Source: an uncultured Clostridia bacterium
GTDB taxonomy: Bacteria > Bacillota > Clostridia > Oscillospirales > Acutalibacteraceae
Assembly: GCA_937877675.1 (NCBI GenBank)
Contig: CALEIS010000024.1
Span: forward strand, 1-16,236
Length of the DNA: 16,236 bases
Direction: 5' to 3'
Shown: positions 6,191 through 12,676 of the stretch, piece by piece
Layout of the letters: every line of letters begins with the position of its first letter
How positions within the stretch are numbered: position 1 is the stretch's first letter
Translations under genes and position numbers: made by a program
The notes under the pieces: model-generated
Database searches by the model: none
What the model was told of the DNA's origin: nothing
The model's input: only the letters and a program-made list of their open reading frames with translations

Positions 6191-7468
6191 TTAAACCTCA
6201 ACGCCACCAACTGGACGAATTATGAGTACGTAACAGCTGTCTTCACCAAAAATACTTTCCATAGCATTCTTGTAGTCTGCAAGGATGTCATTTGGAACAA
6301 AAGCCTGAATTGTACCTGCAAATCCACCACCGTGAACACGCCATGCGCCTTTACCCTTGAGAATGCTTTCACTAACTGCAAGAGCAAGTGAAACAGGCTG
6401 TTCAAGAGGTTTTTTAACAGAAAATACATTCTGATTATACTTGTATGATGAATCGCCACTTTCAAGTATGTAAGACTTAAATGTTTCAAAGTCGCCATTT
6501 TTAAGAGCATCAACTTCTTTTAATACTCTGTCATTATCTGCAAAGAAGTGCATAGCACGGATTACTGCTCTGTCACCTGTTTTCTCACGGATTGCAGGAA
6601 TATTCTTCTTGAATTCTTCCTCATCAACCTCACGAAGAACTTTTTTACCAAACACAGCTGCAACGGCTTCCATTTCACCACGGATTGCTGCATAATCGTC
6701 TGTAAGGTCTGAGTGGCTACCCTTTGTATCAACGATGCAAAGTGAATGACCTGATGATGCAAAATCAAACTTAACCTCATTTACGATTGGCTCTGCAGGA
6801 TTATTAAAGTCGATTGTAACAAAGCCACCTACTGAACAAGCCATCTGGTCCATAAGTCCGCATGGTTTGTCAAAGTAAACATTTTCTGCATACTGTGCAA
6901 TTTTTGCAATTGTGATTGCATCAACCTGACCGTCATTGTAAAGGTAGTTAAGCATTGTACCAACAAGCACTTCATAAGCCGCTGATGATGAAAGTCCTGA
7001 GCCTGAAAGAACGCTTGACATTGTTACAGCATCAAAACCACCAATTTTGTAACCATATTTAAGGAAACCTGCACACATACCTCTTACCAAAGCAGGTGAA
7101 TGACCTTTTTCATCTTCTTTAATTTCAAGGTCAGTAATGTCGCAAACATCCATTTTGTATCCACGTGATTTTACACGAACAATATTTTCATCATTCTTTG
7201 ATGCAACTGCAATAGCATCAAGGTTGATACCTGCTGCAAGAACACGACCGTGGTTGTGGTCTGTATGGTTACCACCAACCTCTGTTCTTCCTGGTGCAGA
7301 GAAAAGACGAGCATCTCTGTCCTCACTAAAAATTTCTGCAAAATCATTTGCAAGACTTACATATCTCTCGTGCTGAGCCTTAACAGCCTCATCTGTAACA
7401 TAAACTCTCTTAAAACGAGCATCGAACTCGCCGTTCATAATTGCGTCTTTAAGCATCTGAATTTTCAT
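6191..7468 (-). CDS. galK: Galactokinase-family GHMP kinase
   Basis: A 425-residue cytoplasmic GHMP kinase that would phosphorylate a sugar at C1 using ATP. Motif 1 is GRTEVGGNHTDHNHG (60-74), matching the galactokinase signature in place but with Asn where E. coli-type enzymes have the galactose-contacting Glu of GEHTDY. Motif 2 is SGSGLSSSAA (155-164), the ATP phosphate loop. CGLMDQM carries the likely catalytic base Asp207, and motif 3 is RVHGGGFAGT (377-386). Length is slightly above the usual ~390. Its ATG at 7468 has AAGGAG (7478-7484) upstream and lies 20 nt inside the end of the VTT gene. No galT or galE accompanies it, so the Leloir pathway must be completed elsewhere, or the substrate is another sugar. 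Confidence 0.85.
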   Translation of the reverse strand: MKIQMLKDAIMNGEFDARFKRVYVTDEAVKAQHERYVSLANDFAEIFSEDRDARLFSAPGRTEVGGNHTDHNHGRVLAAGINLDAIAVASKNDENIVRVKSRGYKMDVCDITDLEIKEDEKGHSPALVRGMCAGFLKYGYKIGGFDAVTMSSVLSGSGLSSSAAYEVLVGTMLNYLYNDGQVDAITIAKIAQYAENVYFDKPCGLMDQMACSVGGFVTIDFNNPAEPIVNEVKFDFASSGHSLCIVDTKGSHSDLTDDYAAIRGEMEAVAAVFGKKVLREVDEEEFKKNIPAIREKTGDRAVIRAMHFFADNDRVLKEVDALKNGDFETFKSYILESGDSSYKYNQNVFSVKKPLEQPVSLALAVSESILKGKGAWRVHGGGFAGTIQAFVPNDILADYKNAMESIFGEDSCYVLIIRPVGGVEV

Positions 7469-8186
7469 TTTTATTTTCTCCTTTTCTTTTTTCCAAGGTA
7501 ATATTCACAATCAAGGTTGCTACACCTGATAAAATTAACAGAATAATAATTGGTCCCATAAAGCCCCATGTAAAAGGCTGACTGATATTGCCACCCATTA
7601 CGGAATACACCCAAATTTTAGGGAAAAACCCTAAAAGTGATGCCACCAAAAAGTCGTAAAGAGGAAATTTCATTCCACCATAAGTTTTACTTATAAGGTT
7701 TACAGGCACCGATGGAACAAGCCTGAGAGCAATTAAAACGCCCAATTTTGTTTTTCCGTGATGTGCCATCATATCCCTGACATTATCATATTTTTCAAGC
7801 TTTTTGATTGCCACACCACCACCTGTGAATCTGCCCCACAGATAGTTTATAGTAAACACAACGACTGTTCCGAATGTGTTGATTAATATTGCATTAACAG
7901 GACGGAACATAACACCTGTCATAATAAGGATAAATGGAAATGGAATCGGTAAAAATCCTTTTATGACAAACACGCCTATAATCGCAATTACTATCAACCA
8001 CTTATTCTCCAAAGCCTGAATAGATGTTTGTAGTCTATCAAGAGCACCCAAAAACTCTGCCCATCCACCCTCTGCAACCTTTGTGCTCATAATCACAGTT
8101 ATAACTGCAATCACAATAGCGGCTACAAAAAGACCAATTGAAGTGGCATATAGCACTCTTCTTCTGCTCAGTTTTTTCTTTTCCAT
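7449..8186 (-). CDS. TVP38/TMEM64 (VTT/DedA-like) family membrane protein
   Basis: A 245-residue integral membrane protein with hydrophobic segments near residues 12-34, 62-93, 96-116, 147-165, 176-196 and 209-231. The signature LRLVPSVPVNLISKTYGG (154-171) is typical of the SNARE-associated/VTT domain, whose members are lipid scramblases or transporters of lipid carriers. The re-entrant loop motif is probably GFLPIPFPF (77-85). A positively charged N-terminus (KKKLSRRR) and C-terminus (EKRKGENK) suggest both face the cytoplasm. I chose the ATG at 8186 because GGAG (8193-8196) lies 6 nt upstream; the ATG at 8198 would use those bases as codons and has no ribosome binding site. It is driven by the promoter at 8222-8250 and overlaps the kinase gene by 20 nt. 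Its transported species is unknown. Confidence 0.88.
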   Translation of the reverse strand: MEKKKLSRRRVLYATSIGLFVAAIVIAVITVIMSTKVAEGGWAEFLGALDRLQTSIQALENKWLIVIAIIGVFVIKGFLPIPFPFILIMTGVMFRPVNAILINTFGTVVVFTINYLWGRFTGGGVAIKKLEKYDNVRDMMAHHGKTKLGVLIALRLVPSVPVNLISKTYGGMKFPLYDFLVASLLGFFPKIWVYSVMGGNISQPFTWGFMGPIIILLILSGVATLIVNITLEKRKGENKNENSDA

Positions 8187-8221
8187 TAAATTCTCCATAT
8201 AAGAAATTTACATACACATTA

Positions 8222-8250
8222 ATTTTATAATATTTATTAAAAAAGGTCAA
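8222..8250 (-). promoter_or_regulatory. Promoter of the VTT protein-galK run
   Basis: On the minus strand TTGACC (8250-8245) and TAAAAT (8227-8222) are 17 nt apart. Transcription would begin near 8215, giving a leader of about 30 nt to the ATG at 8186. It lies back to back with the dehydrogenase promoter, with only 9 nt between the two core elements. Confidence 0.6.
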
Positions 8251-8259
8251 TGTTTTTAT

Positions 8260-8268
8260 TGTTATAAT
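8260..8268 (+). promoter_or_regulatory. Extended -10 promoter of the dehydrogenase gene
   Basis: TGTTATAAT is a full TGn extended -10 element with a consensus TATAAT. No -35 hexamer is visible 16-18 nt upstream, which is common for extended -10 promoters. Predicted start is near 8275, leaving a leader of about 50 nt to the ATG at 8328. The -10 is the first unit of the 10-bp tandem repeat at 8261-8290. Confidence 0.6.
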
Positions 8269-8290
8269 ATGTTAAAATATGTTAGAATAT
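8261..8290 (+). repeat. Three 10-bp tandem repeats in the divergent promoter region
   Basis: GTTATAATAT, GTTAAAATAT and GTTAGAATAT follow each other without gaps, differing only at the fifth base. Spacing is one DNA turn, so identical faces are presented. Units 2 and 3 fall at or just after the predicted dehydrogenase start site. They could be a regulator site, alternative -10 elements or simple AT-rich slippage. Confidence 0.7.
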
Positions 8291-8327
8291 TAATAAGTTA
8301 TCACTCAAAATAAAAGGTCGTGATTTT

Positions 8328-9287
8328 ATGAAAATTGTAGTACTTGACTCCTTTGCTTTAAACCCTGGTGATTTGTCTTGGGATTGGCTCGAAAAATTAG
8401 GTGAATGCGAAATCTATCATCGTACTCCACAGGATAAAATTCTCGAAAGATGTGAAGGTGCAGATATTATTCTCACAAACAAAACTCCTCTCACAAAAGA
8501 AACTCTTTCCAAACTTAGTAATCTTAAATATATTGCCCTTCTTTCAACTGGATATAACATTGTTGACTGGGAATACGCAAAAGAGATAGGTGTACCCGTT
8601 TCAAATATTCCTGCTTATTCAACTAATGCTGTTGCACAACTTACTTTCTCACTTATTCTTGAAATCACAAACGCTGTTGGACTTCATAGTGATAGTGTAA
8701 AAAGTGGAGAATGGTCAGCTTGTCCTGATTTCTGTTACTGGAAAACTCCTTTAACAGAATTGTGTGGTAAAACACTTGGAATAGTTGGTTTTGGTCAAAT
8801 TGGTCAGGCAGTTGCAGATATTGCCGAAGCATTTAAAATGAATATAATTGCTGTTTCAGGTCACGAAACTGACCAAAGTCACCGAAAAAACTTTAAATGG
8901 GTTGATATGGAAACTCTTGCAAAAACGAGTGACATTATCTCATTCCATTGTCCTTTGACAGAAAAAACCACAGGTCTTGTCAACAAAGACTTTATTGACA
9001 AATGCAAAGATGGTGCAATTATTATAAACACCAGCCGTGGACCAGTTGTTAACGACCAAGATTTAGCCGATGCACTCAACAATGGTAAACTCCGTGGTGC
9101 AGGACTTGACGTTTTAACTGTTGAGCCACCAAAGGCAGATAACCCTTTGCTTTCTGCAAAAAATTGTTTCATCACTCCTCATATTGCATGGGCAGGTTTT
9201 GAAACAAGAGAAAGACTTATGAACATTTTAAAAGAAAATATTTCTGCATACCTTAATGGCACTCCACAAAATGTAGTGAATAAATAA
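8328..9287 (+). CDS. D-isomer specific 2-hydroxyacid dehydrogenase (glycerate dehydrogenase-like)
   Basis: A 319-residue NAD(P)H-dependent reductase of 2-keto acids. The substrate half is residues 1-100 plus the C-terminus. The Rossmann half has VGFGQIGQAVA (153-163) with the GxGxxG dinucleotide loop. Catalytic residues are present: Arg237 in TSRGPVV, Glu266 in VEPP and His285 in TPHIAW, the Arg/Glu/His triad of the family. LLSTGYNIVD (71-80) matches the substrate loop of glycerate/hydroxypyruvate reductases more than of D-lactate dehydrogenases. It is the only plus-strand gene of the window and stands alone between its own promoter and a strong terminator. Hydroxypyruvate reduction would fit serine/glycine metabolism (glyA is also in the window, but not linked). 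The exact substrate is not certain. Confidence 0.88.
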   Translation: MKIVVLDSFALNPGDLSWDWLEKLGECEIYHRTPQDKILERCEGADIILTNKTPLTKETLSKLSNLKYIALLSTGYNIVDWEYAKEIGVPVSNIPAYSTNAVAQLTFSLILEITNAVGLHSDSVKSGEWSACPDFCYWKTPLTELCGKTLGIVGFGQIGQAVADIAEAFKMNIIAVSGHETDQSHRKNFKWVDMETLAKTSDIISFHCPLTEKTTGLVNKDFIDKCKDGAIIINTSRGPVVNDQDLADALNNGKLRGAGLDVLTVEPPKADNPLLSAKNCFITPHIAWAGFETRERLMNILKENISAYLNGTPQNVVNK

Positions 9288-9317
9288 AAACAACACCCCG
9301 TACGGGGTGTTGTTTTT
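9286..9317. terminator. Bidirectional intrinsic terminator between convergent genes
   Basis: A perfect 14-bp inverted repeat, AAAAACAACACCCC (9286-9299) and GGGGTGTTGTTTTT (9304-9317), around GTAC. It gives a GC-rich stem followed by T-runs on both strands. It overlaps the dehydrogenase stop codon (9285-9287) and touches the stop of the opposing zinc-ribbon gene (9317-9319), so it ends both transcripts. Confidence 0.93.
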
Positions 9318-10351
9318 TATCCTACCCAAATGTAATACTCATCAAGGGGCTTAGCGTTCCACTTTAAATGCTCACCAAATTCGTTTTCAAACCAATCCAT
9401 AATGCGTTCTTCTTCTTTGCTATATTCATCATATGAGATTGTATTGCCATAAACATCAGTGAAATATGTGTAATCTACATTTTTGAATCCACTCATAAGT
9501 GTTTCGGTGCCATTTTCATCGGAGTAAACAGCCTTTCCATTAGGAACAAAGGTAACATCAACTTTAGTAAAACCTACACAAATATAAATATCACCCATAA
9601 CCAAATTATCAAGTGAAAGGTCACTGGAATTATATGCAAGCCAAATTTCTATATTATCACCGCCACCTTCGCTCTCAAATTCTATTTTAACATACACTCT
9701 ACTATTATACTCGCGTACAATAAATGCACTAAACACCCATGAATACTGGTTGAGATTATACTTTTCAAGAATTGGAATTGTTGGTAATTCAATTACAGTT
9801 TCCTTTGTTTCAACATAATCCTTTTCTTCTGTATAGTAACTCGCTGTACTAATAATTTCCACAGTGCTTTGTGGCATCATGCTTTCTCCAGGAACATAGT
9901 AATACTCCTGATTTGGAAAGTTTATGCTTTGTTCAGCAGAATTTGGTTGACTATTCTCATCATATATTGTTTGGCTATTCTCGTCATATATTGGTTGACC
10001 ATTCTCGTCATATATTACCTGATTTTCCACATCATAATATTCTCCAGTGTAATCAAATGCTCCTGTAAAGAAAAGAACTGATACAACTGCAACTGCTATC
10101 GCAATAACACCTGCAACCACACCTATGATAATACCTTTTTTCTTGTTTTTGGGCTTATTTGTAATTGTTTTCGCCTGTTGCTGAACAGACACTTCTACCT
10201 CGCTATTCATCTCAACAACTACCGGCTGAGGATTATATACAGGTTTTTCTTCTACTACGACGTGATTATCAACTGTATTTACCTTAGCACCACAGTTATT
10301 ACAGAACATAGCATCCATTGACATTTTACTTCCACATTTTTCACAGAACAT
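9317..10351 (-). CDS. Zinc-ribbon single-pass membrane protein, paralog 3
   Basis: A 344-residue protein of unknown function. Residues 3-20 form a zinc ribbon, MFCEKCG...MFCNNCG, with CxxC-x10-CxxC spacing. Residues 24-65 are a disordered linker, KPKNKKKG (66-73) is a basic stop, and about 73-96 is one membrane segment, so the ribbon should be cytoplasmic and the remaining ~245 residues outside. The outer part begins with a tandem octapeptide repeat of the form IYDENxQx (about 113-136) and continues with a beta-rich domain I do not recognise, rich in Tyr, Asp and Glu. The start is the ATG at 10351, which has GGAGG 8 nt upstream; the ATG at 10366 overlaps that site. It has its own promoter (10394-10422) and ends at the bidirectional terminator. 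Its outer domain shows no obvious similarity to those of paralogs 1 and 2. Confidence 0.85.
   Translation of the reverse strand: MFCEKCGSKMSMDAMFCNNCGAKVNTVDNHVVVEEKPVYNPQPVVVEMNSEVEVSVQQQAKTITNKPKNKKKGIIIGVVAGVIAIAVAVVSVLFFTGAFDYTGEYYDVENQVIYDENGQPIYDENSQTIYDENSQPNSAEQSINFPNQEYYYVPGESMMPQSTVEIISTASYYTEEKDYVETKETVIELPTIPILEKYNLNQYSWVFSAFIVREYNSRVYVKIEFESEGGGDNIEIWLAYNSSDLSLDNLVMGDIYICVGFTKVDVTFVPNGKAVYSDENGTETLMSGFKNVDYTYFTDVYGNTISYDEYSKEEERIMDWFENEFGEHLKWNAKPLDEYYIWVG
9943..10014 (-). repeat. In-frame 24-bp tandem repeat (three units) inside zinc-ribbon paralog 3
   Basis: Three adjoining 24-nt units, 9943-9966, 9967-9990 and 9991-10014, encode the octapeptide register YDENGQPI / YDENSQTI / YDENSQPN. 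The units differ at only a few bases, so copy number may vary between strains without a frameshift. The encoded segment lies just outside the membrane and may be a spacer. Confidence 0.85.
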
Positions 10352-10393
10352 TTTCAATTCCTCCATTTGTTTGTTTTGTTGTTATGTCCTTAT

Positions 10394-10422
10394 TATATAT
10401 GGTAAATTTCTCATTCTGTAAA
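10394..10422 (-). promoter_or_regulatory. Promoter of zinc-ribbon paralog 3
   Basis: On the minus strand TTTACA (10422-10417) is followed after 17 nt by TATATA (10399-10394). A better TATAAT (10397-10392) lies at 19 nt spacing. Transcription would start near 10385, about 35 nt before the ATG at 10351. It lies just downstream of the terminator of the preceding paralog, consistent with an independent unit. Confidence 0.6.
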
Positions 10423-10437
10423 TGGCATTTTACATAT

Positions 10438-10472
10438 AAAAACCCCCCCACAGTTTTCACTGTAAGGGGGTT
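10438..10472 (-). terminator. Intrinsic terminator after zinc-ribbon paralog 2
   Basis: On the minus strand AACCCCC-TT-ACAGT, a GAAA loop, then ACTGT-GGGGGGG and TTTTTA. The stem is strong with a small internal bulge, and the T-run follows directly. It begins 15 nt after the stop codon at 10487. Confidence 0.9.
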
Positions 10473-10486
10473 CCGTATTTTATAAA

Positions 10487-11464
10487 TTAGAAATAAAGAT
10501 ATGAGATTATTTCTTCTGCCGTATTGTCATACAATTCAGCATACACATCTTCTTCAATTTCATTTCCCTGTGGGTCAAAGAATCTACCATCAGCAATTTT
10601 GTGTCCTGTGCTTAATGCACCAGCATATGGTTCTTCGTCAATAAAAATTGTTGCTAAGCCATTTCCGTTGTGGTCAACACCGTATTCAACCATAATTTCT
10701 GAGCCATTCTTCTGAATATTCACTTCAACAAATATTGCATTGATGTTCTCAGCAGACATATTTTCACTTGAATAGCTAGCCTGAACATATAAATCTGCTT
10801 GGTCATCGCCCATCAAGAAAAGTTCAATAATATAATTACCGTCAATTACTATGCATTCTGGGTCAGCAGCAAATTTTACTCCACCAATTTCAAATTCGAT
10901 TGCATCATAAAATGCATCATAACCCTGAATATACTCAAAAGGAATTTCGAATGTAATTTCTTTATCCTCTTCAACTATGTTACCGTCTGCATCCTTAACA
11001 TCAGTGGTAATCGTATATTCAGTATCCTTTTCGTTGTTTACTTCTTCCTTGTTTTCTTCTTTCTTTTCTTCGCTTGTTTCTTCTTTTTTAGCAGTAGTCT
11101 GCTCTGTTGTTTCTTCTTCTTTTGTATCCTTATCGAATGTACCTGTTGCAAAAAGGACTGCGATAATTGCTCCAATTATTACAAGAACACCAACGATAAT
11201 TCCTACCATAAGACCTGTTTTCTTCTTTTTTGGTGGTTGAGGCTGACTTGTCTGTGCCACAGCAGGTTCAGCATAAATTGGTGTTGCTTGTCCAACTGGT
11301 TCTGCATAATTAACCACTGGTTGCTCCTTAGGTGCTATCGTCTCCTCTTGTGCTTCAAAGGCTGCTGTTATTGGCTCGTTTTCAACCGGCATCAATGCTC
11401 CTCCACAACCCGCGCAAAATTTTGCTCCTTCATTATTTGGTGTACCACAATTTTTACAAAACAT
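10487..11464 (-). CDS. Zinc-ribbon single-pass membrane protein, paralog 2
   Basis: A 325-residue protein of unknown function. Zinc ribbon MFCKNCG...KFCAGCG uses Cys 3, 6, 17 and 20. Residues 25-78 are a Pro/Ala/Glu/Gln-rich linker, then PPKKKKTG and one membrane segment at about 84-107. Outside the membrane comes a highly charged Glu/Lys/Thr stretch (about 111-147) with repeated EETT/TTEQTT-like runs. A C-terminal domain (150-325) of alternating beta-like strands follows, which I do not recognise. Topology is inferred as ribbon inside, domain outside, from the lysines before the membrane segment. The ATG at 11464 has GAGAGGT upstream. It follows paralog 1 after 49 nt with no terminator between, so the two are probably co-transcribed; the terminator at 10438-10472 ends the unit. 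Confidence 0.85.
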   Translation of the reverse strand: MFCKNCGTPNNEGAKFCAGCGGALMPVENEPITAAFEAQEETIAPKEQPVVNYAEPVGQATPIYAEPAVAQTSQPQPPKKKKTGLMVGIIVGVLVIIGAIIAVLFATGTFDKDTKEEETTEQTTAKKEETSEEKKEENKEEVNNEKDTEYTITTDVKDADGNIVEEDKEITFEIPFEYIQGYDAFYDAIEFEIGGVKFAADPECIVIDGNYIIELFLMGDDQADLYVQASYSSENMSAENINAIFVEVNIQKNGSEIMVEYGVDHNGNGLATIFIDEEPYAGALSTGHKIADGRFFDPQGNEIEEDVYAELYDNTAEEIISYLYF

Positions 11465-11513
11465 AAAAATACCTCTCTTTTATAATTTATATAAATAATT
11501 CTTCTATATACAA

Positions 11514-12497
11514 CTATCTCTTTCTAAAAACTAAACTCTCGTCGCCCTCATTTACCTGAAAGTCTTTAGGTCCTTGAGTTAATTTTGTTTGAATGCTATC
11601 GTACTTATACGCACTAGGATTACTCATAAAAGCGGATATTTGGCTTTCTTTATCTGCAAAATAGAGATAATCCCCATTAATTGCCCAATAGCCCTCCTCA
11701 GACATTGGCATTTCGTATATCCATGACTCATATTCCTCCATTGGAGTATTTTCAACATAGGCACTATATAGCAATTCATAAAGCTCTTGTTCACTACCTA
11801 CACCAAACTCTGCTACATATGCGGATTTATCCACATCATTCATGTTGAAATATCCTTCTTCTGCTAGATATTCATCAATCATAGTATAAACCATTGAGTT
11901 ATATGAGTTTTCATCAAGAAAAATACTATATGTACCATCGGATTTGAAATCAAATATAATTGGCAAAATCATTTCATATTGATTTCCATAAACTGGTTCA
12001 CTACTACATTGAAGAGTGATAGTCCAGATACCTTCAAGATTCTGTTTTGCCACCACATTGGTATCAATTTCAGTTGTTTCCTCTTCAGTTGCTTCTTCAC
12101 TCGTATTCTCTTCCGTGGTGGTTTCCTTATCCTTCTTGTCATTTTTCTCTTCTTCCGCTTGAGTTGTGGTTTCTTTTTCAAAAAGATTTATTTCAATAAC
12201 CCCAGAAATGATAAGAGCTGTAACAACAGCAACTAGCAGGATAATTACGCTTATAACGATTCCTACCACAAGTCCCGTTTTTGATTTTTTGGGTTTTTCA
12301 GGTGGTTGTGGAATATTTACAAAAGCAGGTTCGGACTTCCACTCCATATTTTGTTGATAATGGTTTTCCTGTGAATCATAATAATTTTGTGACTCCTCAA
12401 AGGATATATCCGTATCACTTTGAATCAATACACATCCGCATTCATCACAAAATTTTGTTCCATTGTCACATTTTGCACCACAATTAGGACAAAACAT
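11514..12497 (-). CDS. Zinc-ribbon single-pass membrane protein, paralog 1, with lipocalin-like outer domain
   Basis: A 327-residue protein of unknown function. Zinc ribbon MFCPNCGAKC...KFCDECG uses Cys 3, 6, 17 and 20, with extra cysteines at 10 and 22. Residues 25-70 are polar, KPKKSKTG is the basic flank, and about 75-98 spans the membrane. A Thr/Glu/Lys-rich linker (107-146) leads to an outer domain. That domain opens with LEGIWTITL (154-162) and IFDFKSDGTYSIF, a pattern seen in lipocalin-like or calycin small beta-barrels, and closes with WAINGDYLYF and SLVFRKR strands. The lipocalin resemblance is by eye only. The ATG at 12497 has GAGGGG upstream and is driven by the strong promoter at 12530-12559. 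The same layout in three adjacent genes points to local duplication followed by outer-domain divergence. Confidence 0.85.
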   Translation of the reverse strand: MFCPNCGAKCDNGTKFCDECGCVLIQSDTDISFEESQNYYDSQENHYQQNMEWKSEPAFVNIPQPPEKPKKSKTGLVVGIVISVIILLVAVVTALIISGVIEINLFEKETTTQAEEEKNDKKDKETTTEENTSEEATEEETTEIDTNVVAKQNLEGIWTITLQCSSEPVYGNQYEMILPIIFDFKSDGTYSIFLDENSYNSMVYTMIDEYLAEEGYFNMNDVDKSAYVAEFGVGSEQELYELLYSAYVENTPMEEYESWIYEMPMSEEGYWAINGDYLYFADKESQISAFMSNPSAYKYDSIQTKLTQGPKDFQVNEGDESLVFRKR

Positions 12498-12529
12498 TTT
12501 TATCCCCTCTTTTTCAATGTTATGTGTTC

Positions 12530-12559
12530 AGTATACTATATATCCGGCAATAAAGTCAA
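12530..12559 (-). promoter_or_regulatory. Promoter of zinc-ribbon paralogs 1 and 2
   Basis: On the minus strand TTGACT (12559-12554) and TATACT (12535-12530) are 18 nt apart, each one mismatch from consensus. The start would be near 12523, leaving a leader of about 26 nt. It lies just past the dapL terminator, so the paralog genes form a separate unit. Confidence 0.8.
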
Positions 12560-12635
12560 ACAAAATAACAAAAGTTACGATGCTTTCCACTGTTATTCTA
12601 CACACTATGAAAATTCCTCTGTAAATATCTTTTTA

Positions 12636-12670
12636 CAAAAAAATCCCCTTACAATTTTTGTAAGGGGATT
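12636..12670 (-). terminator. Intrinsic terminator after dapL
   Basis: A perfect 13-bp stem AATCCCCTTACAA/TTGTAAGGGGATT with a 3-nt loop, followed on the minus strand by a run of T. It begins 7 nt after the dapL stop codon and closes the guaB-glyA-dapF-dapL run. Confidence 0.93.
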
Positions 12671-12676
12671 GGTGTC

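Noticed and set aside
5888..6391. A 167-codon plus-strand open frame spanning repeat copy 2
   Set aside because: It runs antisense through the start of an M42 gene and the end of the galactokinase gene, has no ribosome binding site or family motif, and is explained as a shadow frame.
9943..10014. Possible CRISPR-like repeats
   Set aside because: The 24-bp units are contiguous with no spacers and lie in frame within a coding region; no cas gene is present.
10799..11485. A 228-codon plus-strand open frame opposite zinc-ribbon paralog 2
   Set aside because: It is Phe/Cys/Leu-rich low-complexity sequence produced by the antisense of Glu/Lys-rich codons; the minus-strand frame has a clear ribosome binding site, zinc ribbon and membrane segment.
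11465..11513. A separate promoter for zinc-ribbon paralog 2 (TTGTAT-16-TATAAA on the minus strand)
   Set aside because: The match is weak in very AT-rich DNA and would place the transcript start at the ribosome binding site; read-through from 12530-12559 is simpler.
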